Shown one piece after another: positions 1-46,119 of a stretch of DNA of 64,000 nt. The DNA lies in NCBI GenBank assembly GCA_039707465.1, contig CM077647.1:119724610-119788609 (forward strand). The letters are read 5' to 3'. The stretch is from Rhabdophis nuchalis. Lineage: Eukaryota > Chordata > Lepidosauria > Squamata > Natricidae. The notes under the pieces were generated by a model. That model was not told where the DNA came from and searched no databases. It saw only the letters and a list, made by a program, of their open reading frames with translations. Numbering within the stretch: position 1 is the stretch's first letter; each line of letters opens with the position of its first letter. The position numbers were made by a program, and so were the translations under genes.

Positions 1-650
1 TCCTCAATACGTCAGTGGGACTATGGAAAAACAAAATTAGAAGTCACTTCAAGACAGTTCACACAAGTGGCCATCAATTGCAGCATATATCAAAATGGTA
101 TGCTGTTCTGCATAGCCTTGAATCCCCTCAGATAATCACAAAAAAGGGAAATGGATACACAAGAGTGGGACTACCTTCAGCCCTCTCTTTTAAATGGAAT
201 GAACAAGACATCAACTCACTGATCCATCTGACACTGATCCACAGTAAAGACATTGGAATTTCATTCAGACTAGAGAATTGTAGTCGGATGATAGTCAAGA
301 GAGGGAAAATAGTTAAGAATGATGTGATAGAACCAGCAGGGACGTCATATAGCAGACATATGGACCATTACAAGTAGCTTGGTATCCAAGCTACTTGTAA
401 TGGTCCATATGTCTGCTATATGCGAACCAGTTTGAAGAGGCAAGGAAAACAGCAACGTCCAAATACCATTGAAAAAACAGATAGTTCCTGAAAAGTCAAC
501 TCAATGGGAAGAACCAGATCAACATGTATGCTTTGCCAGTCACATATCCTGCCATTATAGTGAACTGGCCAAAGAAGGACAAGGGAGCTGCCGATGTGAA
601 GACCCAGAAACTTATCACAATGTATGGTTCACTAGGTTCCACCACCTAGA
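1..650 (+). mobile_element. R4/Dong-type LINE fragment (reverse transcriptase region)
   Basis: Broken frames encode SKDIGISFRLENCSRMIVK, HYKxLGIQ, then KSQLNGKNQI, YALPV and KTQKLITMYG. These fit the C-terminal half of the reverse transcriptase of LINEs with a restriction-like endonuclease (R4/Dong group), a type seen twice more in this window. Frameshifts, stops and a foldback at 346-422 show it is dead. Its left end is outside the window. The R4 assignment is from recall of motif order. Confidence 0.65.
346..422. repeat. Perfect 37-bp foldback hairpin
   Basis: Bases 346-382 and 386-422 are exact reverse complements with a 3-base loop. The centre is a natural short palindrome in the LINE codons around YLGIQA, which could have primed foldback copying. 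Confidence 0.95.
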
Positions 651-1050
651 GCCATGATGGTGAACCTATGGCACACGTGCCACAGGTGGCACGCAGAGGC
701 ATTTGTCAGGGCACGCAAGGCTTGCCCTGTCAGCTGGCCACCACGCATGCGTGCGCTGGCCAGTTGACTTCGGCTTTCTTTTGAGGCCATTTTTCGCGAA
801 AAACCGGCCCTATGGGCAAACCGGAAGTTCAGGAACGGAATTCCGGTTTGCTCGTATGGCTGGTTTAGCCCTCCAGAGTGTTCAGGGAAGCCTCAGGAGG
901 GCTCCGGAGAGCTAAAATGGGCCTTACAAGCAAACTGGAAGCCCGTTCCTGAACTTCCGATTTGTCCATAGGGCTGGTTTTTCGCACTCCAGAGACTCAC
1001 CCCCCCCCCCCAATTCAGGATAGCTTAGGCTCCCTCCGGAGCCCTAATAA
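651..1050 (+). mobile_element. hAT-like nonautonomous element, right end lost
   Basis: It starts atgatggtgaacctatggcac and shares a long stretch (cacaggtggcac, tttgtcagggcac, tgccctgtcagctggcc) with the complete copy at 30599-31332. No matching right terminal repeat (ggttcaccat) is found; the sequence fades out after the poly-C near 1010. Confidence 0.7.
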
Positions 1051-1204
1051 TAAACAGTATAATATGAATGATCATAAAGCTTTGTATTAATAGAAACCTA
1101 AACTTTGGATGTGATACAAGCCCATGTATTATTATCCATTAATGGTTTCCAATTTGAATGTTGTATTGGATTTGTGTTTCAAATACGAAACACATATACG
1201 ACCC

Positions 1205-1244
1205 CCCTGCTGGTTCTATCACATCATTCTTAACTATTTTCCCT
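1205..1244 (-). repeat. 40-bp inverted copy of LINE segment 302-341
   Basis: This stretch is the exact reverse complement of about 40 bases at 302-341, just left of the foldback hairpin. The short sequence before it also resembles the hairpin arm. Confidence 0.85.
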
Positions 1245-4200
1245 ATTAACTATTTTCAAATACGAAGCTATTTTTTATATTATTTGTATATATCAGTAAT
1301 TCCCATGGATGCATCTAACTGATAGTTCTGATTTTAAATCAGAAGTATTAAATTTGCAAAGAATTTAAAAAAATTCCATTGGTTTGCCTCTTAGCCTTTC
1401 CATCTTATTGGAAGCAGGAAAGCAAAGATATATTTTAGATCCTAAATATTACCTCTCAGTTTGCAAAAGAAAGATGTTATTTTTGCCAAATTTTCAATCT
1501 ACTTGCACTTTTTTATAATCAAAAACAATTCACTCACAATCCTACGAGCAGATTTTGTAAGGAAAAGGAGTGTAAGGTAAGGTGTTTTTGGTGCTCTTTG
1601 AGCATGGTTATTTGTTTACAGATGTTTTATTACTCAGTTAGGTAATCTCATCAATGTATGGGGTCTACTCTCTGTTTACATATAGTAGTTTGCCCTATCA
1701 TTGTTAGTGGTCTTGTGTTTTCTCTTTGATAGTTCTTCATTGGATTTTTGTCTTTTGATTGATTATTTGTCTTGAACTCCCTGCTTACCTGGGTGTTGGC
1801 AACAATGCCCCACTCCCTTGCTCTCTTTATTACAGTATGAGCATGGATTTAACTTTTAATACACCAGTGAGTACAATTCTAAGCAAACTATTTTATTACA
1901 GGAACCTCCACTTTTAGTTTCTAGCAATGTTTATAGGGTTTGGGTGCAGCCTAGAGGCAGTACTGTAAAATAAGCTGATCCTAGAGGATGATGCTTTGCT
2001 TTTAGTTTAATAGCTTTCTATTTAGCTAGGATCTCAAAAAATGAAAGAGACAGGTGCATACCAATGGAGGCATGTGTTCTACACACATAGGCAAATATAG
2101 AAACAAATAGTTTGGAGATAAACATAAAAGCTTTTCCCCTAAAATGTGTTTTGTACAAATTTAAGATTTTGCAGCAAAATCTTGCATCTGCTATTCTAGG
2201 TATTGGCCAATAGTTGATGTTGATAAAGATTATTCTCATAAATGTGATTAGTCTCATGAATGTCTCATTCTTTGTGGAACATGAAATAATTTCTGGGAAG
2301 ACTGAAAAGCAATGGAGATTGCTCAACACAAATTCCCAGTGATAGATTCAATATACATAACTCAATGTGTTAATGAGAAGCATTTATCTGGAAAAATAAT
2401 CTGGGATCTGCATGCATTCATTGAAGAAGCAGAAAGGGATATGTTCCATAATAAATCATCTTCCATCCAGGATTAGGTTGGAGAAACCCTGAAAAGAAAA
2501 AAAATATACCCTACAATTCCCCTAATTTTAATGCTAGATGTGTAAGTAATCAGGTATCACTGTTGCTGCCCGACATGCCACCATTTGCTAGTTTTGGATT
2601 CTTTTTCTGCAAAGAGTTTTTCCCCTACAATTTATTGCTAGATTCAAATATGGTTGACTTATTTTAAATTGAAACACATTATTTTTATGGGAAAATAAGA
2701 AAATGGAAATGCAATTTAGGCAAAGAAGTTAACAAATAGAAAGCCTCTCCACAATACTAAATAATTCCATTTGTACGCATGTGACTTCCCATCTCCATTC
2801 TGTTATCTCTCATCTCAAGTCAGTAATTTTTCATGTTAAGAATGTTGTAGTTTGACCTAAGAAACCTAGTATATTTTTGGAGTCTCTTAATCCAGCTATC
2901 CTTTTTCATGATTATCAAGTTATCATGATTTATGAGATTTATATGAGTGAAAACCCCTAACTTGAGTCAATGTTACAGTTATTAGTGATTGGCAGCTGTA
3001 AGTAGTATTTAAAAGAAGCCTCCAAGTGCTTAAAGGAAACCAAAGGAGTTTATATAAAAGTCCTAGTTAAGTCATGAGGCATAAGACATGTGTAAATAGC
3101 CGTGACCTTGAATATCAGCAAAATCCCTTCTCAAATGTATTCCTGGCAGGATTGAAGCACAAACATCAACAGCTGTGAGTGGGCAGGAAGCAGGCTTTTC
3201 ACAGCAAACACATTCCACTTTTTTTGCTGATGTTACTGTACCGGCATACCTAAGGATCTTTTTGATAAGAAAATTGTGAGAATGCACAGATTTTCCTTTC
3301 AGCCAAACATGGCAGACAAAAAGCAAGATCCCAAATTCAAAAGAACATTTTTTTAGTGGAGCAAGCAGATTCAGCATCTTGTTTCCATCAGGAGCCAGAC
3401 AGATGACTACAACAAATCCCAAAGTAGATCATGAAAAGTCCTCTTAAGGGCTGTTTGCTCTTAATAATTGGTATTCATGGAATATGGCTTTTGAATATTG
3501 GAGGATCTGCTTATCCATTATGGCTAAAAGTAGCTGAATCACCAGAAATGTGTCTAATCCTATTATGAACCCATATATAATCATGGCTATCACTTACTTT
3601 TTGGAAATAACTCTTGTAAATTAATGATATATTGTGTGATCAAGGCCTTCCCTTTTTCCTGGTGTGAACTGTTGCTGATATTGTCTATACCACAGTCACT
3701 AAATCCTGAAATCCAACACTGCCTATTGTTTATCAGATTTATTTCATGAGAGCAGAACTTTATCTCCTTTACCTACTTTCTTCTTTGGCCTCTCCCAGAT
3801 CATCATGGTTGCCACCATTCTAAAAATATTAGGAACACATAAGCCATCACAGGTTTTTCTCCAGATGACCAATTGCAACATGCAAAATAGTGCAAATAAT
3901 AAGTCTTTCACATAGGTATAGGTCTTGTGTGTCATTGTGATTTAGCAATCACTACATTGTGTTATCTCATAATATTGTTTGCCAAACTGAGCAAGCCCTT
4001 TTCCATCATTTCCCCCAAAAAATGAACAAATATTTTAATATTATTTTTGCTTTTTGAATGTAATAATTTTAAATCAAGCAAGAGTAAATCAAGTTGCATT
4101 TTATATTCTTATATACAACTGACGAAAATATGGGTTTCTTTAGGGGGGGTTTAACTTGGGGAGATATTTACTATAGTTTTCTTTCCATCTTCCTCTGGAC

Positions 4201-4572
4201 ACTGTCTAAGAAGCAGATCATTAGGAAGGGAGTTTATTTATTTGAAATATACCTTATCCATAATTTATATATTTCATTGGCTTTTACTGTACTGTTTATT
4301 CTTCACAATTATCAGAAAGTAGGCTATAGAGAAGTTGATGTAATAGTGTAATACAAATGAGTTATGACTCAAGACCTGGATGTGTTTCAATGTTTTAATG
4401 TAATCAACCTGCCACAAAGTTCCTGGCTGACAAATTGATAAATAAAATAAGGATCAGACTTTGTGCTTATATGCAAAGAATAGCATCCTGTTCAAATTGC
4501 AGGAAATGCTTGGATAAAGGTTTGAGGCAACAACATCTTTGGAAACCAAACAAACTGTATTGTATTAAATGT

Positions 4573-4733
4573 ATATTTACCAGCAAAATAATAAAGGGAG
4601 AGTAGTATAGGTCTACTTCAAGCTATTTAGCTCTCCTCAGCTAGCCATACCCTTCTGGGATTTGAATGGCTAAGAACTAAATAGCTTGAAATAGATCTAC
4701 ACTAGTATCCCTTTATTTCTTTGTCAATAAATA
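4573..4733. repeat. Imperfect inverted repeat, about 70-bp arms
   Basis: The left arm (tatttaccagcaaaataataaaggg through tcaagctatttag) is matched by the reverse complement of the right arm ending near 4733, with scattered mismatches. The longest exact core is tcaagctatttag. It may be a palindromic MITE or a foldback. Confidence 0.85.
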
Positions 4734-5171
4734 TAAGTTTAACACAAAAATAGTTTCTCGCGAAAGTGACTACCTGCAAAGGCCCCTGGATTGGGGCTAA
4801 AAGGTGAATGCCGAAGCAGTATGCTCCGTCCCATATTTGGGTATACCAGGTTGCCCTGATAGACCGATCTCATTAGAAAACACTTAAACTGTGTTGTAAG
4901 GCAGCATATACTTATTTTGCATGATTTATGTAAAATTTGAATTTTCTTAAATGAAAACATAGATTATTTGGCAACATAAGATATTTTCTTATATTTCTTT
5001 CCATTATCTTTATTTTTCTTAAATTCTGTGAATTGGCTGGCAGAACCTATCCTTGATTATTTCCTCCTGTTGTCCTGGTCACATCAGCACTGGGGACAAA
5101 GTCCCCATTTCAGAGCATGTGAAAGCATTCTGAATAATTTTTTAAAGTGATATTTGCTTTTGTCCTTTTAG

Positions 5172-38633
<33,462 letters not shown>

Positions 38634-40455
38634 TGAACACACATATAGACAACAAATGTTGGTGTATGGTTCCAAATGACCTTTTTCACAAAATCCTTTT
38701 GGCATCTTCAATTTTGGTACACAAACAAGTTTCTTTTGCCAGATTTCAGGTATTTCACACCACACTTCAACGTTGAAAGCAGAACCCATCTGATTTCTGG
38801 CTTGTTTGCTTGTTTTTGAAATTTACCACAAATTGCAAAGTGTCCCCCCCCCCCCCCCCCACCTTTCTTTTCTCATAATGTAAATGTGCATTATCTCCTC
38901 TTCTGGTGAAAAGACATCCTAGTTTCATGTTAATTCATATGTTCCATAGAATGCTCCAGAATCAGTTTTGATTATTCTAAGTACTGCATCATATCAAATG
39001 AGTTGAGAATCAACTCTTTACTAGTAGATTAAGCAGTGCTAGAAGAAAAGGGGAAAAGAAGTCTTTAATTCACTATAATCAGGTTCAAGCTTTGAATGAA
39101 AACAGATCGTTTCTGTAGAATTTCACCAGAATCTCTTAAGCTTCATGTGCTAAAAATGTGCCAATAATAACTGTTATTTAGTTATTGCTCTGATCAATTA
39201 TGCAGTTTTTCAGAAGACTGAATATTTCATTAATTTATTCTGCTAATGCTGGGAAAATGTCATTGGGCGTGAAAGCCTTCAATTGAATCCCTGAACAATA
39301 TATGTATGGTATGTTTGTATATATATGTATGTATGTATGTACAGTTTATGGCTTCTGGGAATTCATTTACTTATATTTTTTCACTTCTTTTTCAGCCATA
39401 AGAACTAGAAATATGCTTTCTTTTTCAGTCCAAACTGAAGTTTCCAATTGGCTGAAATTAATGCTCCTTGCTAAATTCTGCCCACATGCAGAAAATTGGA
39501 TGTGATCATGAAAGCAAAATATGCAAAGCTGGAGCTTAGTGATTAGTGCTTCTTAAATCCAGTTTGCAATGGTTGGAAAATACTCATCTTTAGCAATTTC
39601 CCCTCTTCTTTGTATATCTTTCTTAAAGATGCTAGCAGTGAAAGTTAGGATCTGTACTTGTCCTCAGACAATAACAACTAGACGTTAACAACAGAGGGTC
39701 TCTGACTTCTTTAAAAATAATATTAAATAGACATAAACTTTGGGTTTAGGATTCTTTCCAGCATGTGTGGGTGCAAAATGAATGGCATGGACTAATAGTT
39801 GAAATAACAGCACAGTTTAGGAACATAAACTGCAAAGTCTTAAATATGATTCAATGTTTTTATTTATTTTATTTAAATAATTTGATTTTTAATTAAACAC
39901 TACCAAGCTAGATTGTTTCTTGTCAACAAAAAACAAACAAACAAATGTGATGTGCTAATCTGATCTCAGGATTTATTGTCAACTTCATAATTTTTCTAAT
40001 TCTCAAGTCTACAGATAATCTTGGAATGTAAAATGCATTTTTTTATTTGCCAATCCACTTTTTTCTCCTTTAAAGAGCTCTGCTTTAGAATGAGGCATGC
40101 ATTACATTCTGATTCACAGTCCAAATTGCAGTTTGCATCTTTCCCTTCTCTCATCTGTCCCTTAATCAAACAGGATTCCTTTTTTACTTGTTCCATTATT
40201 CAAAGTCTGCCTTAATGGTAGCCATTATTCCCAGTTCTACATATTCTCTAGGATTTATGTGAATGTGATTTTAGAAATCAACAATTTATGTTTATGTGAT
40301 TTTAGAAATCAACAATTAAATTAGCCATTATGTCATGCCCTATAAATAAATAACCTGTAGTACATCCAAATGGAAAATTGTAGTTGTTGCAAAATCTCTG
40401 CCACAGATATATGTACTATGAAAATAATAAAGATGTAAATAAAGAAAATAAAGAT
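38634..40455 (+). other. SCN4A: Probable SCN4A 3' UTR and downstream sequence
   Basis: This follows the SCN4A stop and has no coding potential. It has a run of 17 C at 38844-38860. Candidate polyadenylation signals are ATTAAA near 39892, AATAAA near 40344 and a cluster of AATAAA between 40425 and 40450. The transcript end cannot be fixed from sequence alone. The sequence looks unique until LINE sequence begins near 40460. Confidence 0.4.
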
Positions 40456-40459
40456 GTAT

Positions 40460-41095
40460 CTTTAGATGTATCTTGGCTGTGTCCTAAGTCTGCTGTGGTT
40501 CACCCTATTGACCATTACTATTGTGCAATGTTTGCTTCAAGCCATATTATGAAGTATGCAGATGATACAACAGTATGGGCCTTATTCGGAAAGATAATGA
40601 GGATGAGGTAAAAGGTTTGGTCAACTGGTGAAATAAAAACAGCCTGGTTTTAGATGTAGGAAAAGCAAAAGAGATCATTGTTGATTTCAGAAAAGGCAGG
40701 CTCAGCCATACACCTCTGTGTACAAAATATTCAACTATGGAGATGGCTAATAGTATTAAGTTTCTGAATGTGCAGCTGACAAGGTTACTTGGTCTCTCAA
40801 CAGTGAGACACTGGTGAAGCAGACAGAAGCGCCTGCATTTTTTGTGTTATATGAGAAGAGCACATCTTCTTTCCCATATCCTTACCACTTCCTATAGAGG
40901 GAATTGCAGGATGCAATTGAAAGCATCCTGTCATTGTATTACTGTGTGGTTTGGAAGCATTACTGTTTTGGATAGGGAGATTCTGCAGAAAGTGGTGAGG
41001 ACAGCAGAAAAAATTATTGGATGTTCACTTTCTTCTATTCAATAGATCCCTGGGACCTTTAACATTATGATAGCTTTGTACACTAGGAAAATTTC
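40460..41095 (+). mobile_element. LINE reverse transcriptase fragment (L2/Rex-like)
   Basis: It encodes KYADDTTVWAL at 40553-40590, then in other frames ESILSLYYCVVW and LQKVVRTAEKIIG. These are the YADD box and thumb motifs of the common vertebrate non-LTR families, with several frameshifts. The exact family is uncertain. Confidence 0.6.
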
Positions 41096-42373
41096 CTCAT
41101 GTTAACCACTGAGATTCTGTTTTGGTAAGTCACCAGATAAATACACACCTGAGGAACCCGTAAGCCTCTAAGTAGAAACAATCCTTGGCTCCATTTGTTG
41201 AGAAAAGCATAGTTTTATTAGAAATTAAGTGAATTGCAATATTGTAAAGCCAGAACTGAGAATCACTTGCCAAAATCCCTAAGTTCGATTTTTTCCCTCC
41301 TTTAATGTCTTCCCCTCACTGATCCTCCCAAGACCAATCAGGTTTTAGCAAGATGTTTCAGAATAATTACTTCAGAGTAGGTTGGTATGCAGTTGCATTC
41401 TCCTAGCCGGATGACCTTGAAACAGCATATTGGATGCAGCAGTTAGTTTCATTTTCTCCCAAGCATTCCCTCTTCTAACAAGATACTTCAGTTAGTTTTA
41501 GTTATTTGCAAGTCAATTTTTCTTAAGATCTTCAAAAAGCTCACTAAATATTTCCAAACATCCAAATCGCCTTCTGAAATAGAATCAAGGTCAGGTGGCC
41601 TTCTAGGTATTGTTTACTTTTCCTCCTTTCCATTATTTGTATTAAACAATTCTCACTTTCACTTGAGTTTCCCATGCTGTACTGATCCTCTTCCTCCAGT
41701 AGATGGCTTCCCTGCTCCAAATTCCAACACCAACAGTGTGCCAAAATCAAACAGCTGATTTCCAACAGATCCAGGGGGATTAACAAAAATAAGAGAAGCA
41801 GTTTCTCCTAACAATCACTTTTCAAGTTGTTATTAGCTCTTTTCCAGGCTTTCTATGTTTTAAAGCTTCTATTAGACATTTCTTTCACCTCTCAGTCTTT
41901 AATCTTTCCTCATATCTCTAATCGTTGCTTTCTTAATGCTTGGAGATTATTTTTTGAGATTCTTTTACTTGGGTTAAATCTCTAGAATAAAAGTTGGAAG
42001 TTGTCTCAACCAGTTTCATTGCTCTGTCCATTAACCACTCCATCACAAACCTTATTGTCCCTGTTGTCACAGCTTGTCTGTTGCCATTCAGAAGATCTTT
42101 CTTCTGATCTAATGAGGAAATGGTGATTTCCTCATGATTAATGAAGCACCTCTTTTTTCTTTACTACCCGTCCAGGGCAGCTTTGATTCCATAGAATCTC
42201 CCAGCAAGCAGATATTGGCTGGTTTTAATGGAACTCGGTAGATCTCCGCTATTTTCCAGCCATTCCCTCTGTGATTGTAACTGGTCGCCCTCTGTTCGTA
42301 TTTTTTAATCAACTCCAGTTTAGTAAAGATGCCCTTGGATAAGAGGGCCAGTATGTTTTTTGTTGGGGTAGTG

Positions 42374-42601
42374 CAGGGGTAGTCAACCTTTTTATACCTA
42401 CCGCCCACTTTTGTATCTCTGTTAGTAGTAAACTTTTCTAACCACCCACCGATTCCACAGTAATGGTGATTTATAAAGTAGGGAAGTCAATTAAATTTTT
42501 TAAAAAGCAAAGTGCTTCAGTATCGGACAAAACCCTTACCGCCCACCATGAAAGCTGGAATGCCCACTAGTGGGGGGTAGGGACCAAGTTGACTACCACT
42601 G
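42374..42601 (-). mobile_element. 228-bp hAT-like MITE, copy 2 (reverse orientation)
   Basis: It is the reverse complement of the element at 24124-24351, with the same length. It begins caggggtagtcaacc and ends ttgactaccactg. The flanks gggtagtg and ggatagtg match at 7 of 8. It lies in the gypsy element's pol region. Confidence 0.87.
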
Positions 42602-44675
42602 GGATAGTGGGTACATGTTCACCACACAAATGCCATTTAGGTCCCTGTAGTCTATATATAGTCTCAGGGATCCATTTTTCTTTCCCCAAAACTACATGGA
42701 TGCTGCTGTACGTAATTTTGGCAATTGTATGATCCTCTAAGTTTCTATCAATTAATGCCCTGAGAGCATCCAGCTCCCTTGGCATCATGGAATACAGATT
42801 ACACTTGGAAAACCTGGCCCAGGGCAATTTTTTTTTTGGAAAGAACAATTTTTATTGGTTTTACAAGTTATAGAAAAGGAAAGGGGTATATAGGATTCAT
42901 AGAAAATATTTTGGAGCTTCCATGTCAGGGTTGGTGGTTGCACCTGGGTCTTCATGCAAAATATAATTAATTAAATGGTGGTTGGAGATACATATATATC
43001 ACATTTTAAAGTTCATATATTCAATCTTTGTTTCATATTAACATCCGTTTCAGGAATTACAGCAATTAAACTTATTTCTGGGATCTGAGTCTCTTTGCTA
43101 TTATGTCTTCTTCCTCCCTCCCTCCCGTGGGCGGGGCCATGGCCCCTCCCATCCCGTCTTGTTCATCTCCCAGGATAGAGGTGTGTTTTTTGAGAAAGGC
43201 CTCCGCTTCTTCTACTGTTTTCATTCTAGTTCTGCCTCCATCGCCCAGGGCAATATTTTGATGGTGCAGTTTATGGGACGGTGGGGGGCGAGTAGCATCA
43301 GTCTCTCGCTCACTGAACACTTCCTTTAGGTCTCAGTATCCCTTCAGAATAAGGAACCTCTCCTCCTCATTGTTGGGCAGGCTGGGTGCTAGGTTCTTGC
43401 CCTCCTACATTATGAAGCCTGAGCTTGCTATATTCTATTTCTACCATGGGCACGTCTGAGGGAATGTTAGTGTTTCCCTCTCCCAGTTTACTGTAGGACT
43501 CCATTTCTCTAATCATGTGAAGCCCAGAATCATGGACCTGTCCATACTAGACAGTACACTAAATCTTATGGTTTCCACATGGATGCTTATTTTCATTTCT
43601 ATGGACTCAGTCAGGTATCTAGTGGGGTCCCCTCCTGCCAATGAGCCATCTAACTGCACAAATGCCATTGATACTTTTATTGAGTTGTATTACAAGACTC
43701 TCCATCAGGCTGGAACTAACAAGAGTCTAACAGGGCCCTAATCTTCCCTTCCACCCTGAGTAATCCCCTTTTAGTTTTCCCCCTCACTGTCACCAGTCTT
43801 GAAAGACACTTACCAGTGGGTCATCATTGCTTCCACCACTTTCTGTGGTTGGATCTTGGTTCTTCCCCAGGGCCTACTTCCCTTCACTGGACAGTAGGGA
43901 GATCTCCCATTCAGGACAGCAGTTTTGGATTTGATAGCTGATTTATCTTGCTTCATTGGGGTGATCTGGACCACTGGTGCTAGTCATGAGCTTGCACAGT
44001 TGTTTGCTTGGTGACCTTCTTGGATGTACTGGAAACAGCCCACTGGGCATTGTCTGGGGTTGGTTTCTTCTTGCCTGTCTTTTGGGGGGCCTTCCTATTG
44101 TGGGCTGTGATTCCCTCTCTGGTGTTTTGTGGCTAATGGTAAGGTTGATTTCCACCTCACTGGCCAGGATATACCATTCCTGCAGGATTCTGGGCAATGC
44201 CTGGAATGGGCAAGTGATTGGGTCTTCTTGGTTAAGGCCCTGTTAGAAATATTCCAGTAGTATTTATGGGCCCAGTTTAGCAGATTACTGGCCAGACCTC
44301 TGAATTCCTGGGTATAGGCCACGGCCAATTGTTGGCCTTGTCTGATGGTTCTGATCTTCCTCTCCTGTCTTATAATGGAAGACTCCCCACTTTCTATCTC
44401 CGCTTGGTCCCCACTGGAGATGGACGTGGTTACCCATTCCCAAGTACCTTAATTTTCTGGGAGAACTGAAGAATGCAGTACTGGCTTAATGTCAGACCTG
44501 TCAAACACTTAATCCTCCAAGTAGAAATGATCCTTGACTCCATTTGTTGAGAAAGACCTAGTTTTATAAGAAGTCAAGTGCATTACACTAGTGTAAAATC
44601 GGAACTGACAATTGTGTACCAAAATTCCTAAGTTTAATTTCCTCCTCCTTTAATTCCCTCCCTTTACTGGTCCTT

Positions 44676-44692
44676 CCCCCCCCCCCCCCCCC
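44676..44692. repeat. Poly-C tract in the right LTR
   Basis: Seventeen C in a row; the corresponding place in the left LTR has none. Confidence 0.9.
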
Positions 44693-44794
44693 ATGACCAA
44701 TCAGCTTTCAGCAAGATGTTTTCAGAACAGTCACTTCAGGCATAGGTGGGCATGCAGCTGCATTCTTCTCCCAGCCAGATGACCTTGAAACAGT

Positions 44795-45645
44795 ATTTCT
44801 CTAGAATTAGGTTCCAGGGCTAAACCTTGATGAGTTCTGCTTCAATTCTTAATTCTTTCAACCCACAGAGATCTATTATCTGAAATACCAGCTATATGAG
44901 ATTAATTAAATTAGATTGACATTTTTTTAATGTACTGTATTGAATTTTTGGAAACCCAATTTCTTCTCCAGTTTATCAGCAATTCAGTTTTACACATGCC
45001 TTTGGGGATGAGAAAAATGCTGCTAAGAGATATTTGACTCATCATTCCAGTTAAGTTAAAATTTATTTGTATTAAAGGCAATTTCTGAGAAAACACCCCA
45101 AAATCAGTCTGTCATCTAGCTCTGATTTTCTCTATCAGAAAGCACAATTCTTTAGGATAGCCTTTCTTAGTCTGTTCCTCCTTGGCGTTGGTCTTCCCAG
45201 GCATAAGGGAGACAGGGGAAAACAAACAAACAGATGTATAAGTGAAACTTTTCTATGCCAAATGAATATTGGCAGTAAACCTTCTGAGTAGCAAATTTTT
45301 CTAACAATTGTTTTTTTAACCTGTATTCTTCAGAAGAAAATTTGTTCTAAAGTGCAGAGAATCTGGAATGAATGTCATTTATTTTTTTGAGAATAGTACC
45401 ATTGTGGTTTTATATGTAGCCACACTTTCAAGCTACCCAGTATTTCTGAAGCAGAATTAGGTTGATAAAGTCTACATCATAGACTGAATTAAATTGCATT
45501 ATTATTATATATTTATCATACTTAATAATAGTATTAAACAAGTGTTAAAGCAATATGTTGTTATTACTTTACAGAATAGATTGATGGGGGTTAAATGCCC
45601 AGCTCACTAATGCTGGAAATGCTGGAAACTGGATTTTCTTCGGGG
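44795..45645. other. No feature recognised
   Basis: AT-rich sequence between the gypsy element and the terminal-inverted-repeat element. Confidence 0.5.
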
Positions 45646-45654
45646 GCGGGGGGG

Positions 45655-46110
45655 TAAGGTGACCAGATTTCTACCTTGCTGCCCACTTCCCTCGCTGGCC
45701 GGGGTGCACGCAGGCTGACCCCCTCCTTCCCTTCCCCTCCCCCCAAGCAGGGCACCTGCAGGTAGGCGTCTGGTGGGGCAGCAGGGCTGGGCAGGCGGTG
45801 GGTGCTCTGCACGCGCTCAGACAGAGGCACGGGGCATGGGCAGGAAGCGCCGGGCTGGCGGGCAGGCGGAAGGGGGGGGCCGGCGAGGGAGGAGCCAGAC
45901 AGGCAGCAGGATTCCGCCTGCCCGCCTGCCCGCCACTTCCTGCCTGCACCCCGTGCCTCTGTCTGAGAGCGTGCAGAGCGCCCGCCGCCTGCCTGCTGCC
46001 TGCTGCCGCCCCAGGCAAAAAGCTGGACATTTTGAAGAGGCCGCGGGAGGCGGGACTAATTCTTTGAAAGCGTGATTGTCCCGCCAAAAGCGGGACGTTT
46101 GGTCACCTTA
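45655..46110. mobile_element. 456-bp GC-rich element with terminal inverted repeats
   Basis: It begins taaggtgacc and ends ggtcacctta, an exact inverted pair. gcggggggg flanks it on both sides, like an 8-9 bp target duplication. An internal foldback pairs the stretch near 45800-45850 (gctcagacagaggcacgggg) with that near 45940-45990. The GC-rich open frames in it are not credible genes. Confidence 0.75.
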
Positions 46111-46119
46111 GCGGGGGGG

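Larger units (their letters stand above)
1051..5171. other. SCN4A intron 13 (part): mostly unassigned
   Basis: Apart from the inverted LINE copy at 1205-1244 and the inverted repeat at 4573-4733, this is AT-rich sequence in which I recognise no gene. No exon 13 of SCN4A (domain II S5-S6) was found, so that exon is left of the window. The stretch 1640-1830 reads like an old repeat but I cannot name it. Confidence 0.5.
41161..44794 (-). mobile_element. Ty3/gypsy LTR retrotransposon, antisense, incomplete
   Basis: Two diverged direct repeats (41161-41427, 44510-44794) look like LTRs. On the minus strand, 44328-43900 encodes a Gag-like VAYTQEFRGLASNLLNW. 42848-42700 encodes a Pol-like MPRELDALRALIDRNL, and 42350-42230 encodes IFTKLELIKKYEQR, like the FTKLDL motif of gypsy reverse transcriptase. 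Most of pol is missing, frames are broken, and a hAT-like MITE is inserted at 42374. An old, dead copy. Confidence 0.7.

Noticed and set aside
41161..44794. An endogenous retrovirus with env
   Set aside because: The Gag and Pol fragments are Ty3/gypsy-like, no env-like frame is present, and the element is incomplete and antisense.
45591..46087. GC-rich open frames on both strands with Arg-, Ala- and Pro-rich products
   Set aside because: They lie wholly inside a terminal-inverted-repeat element and have no motif.
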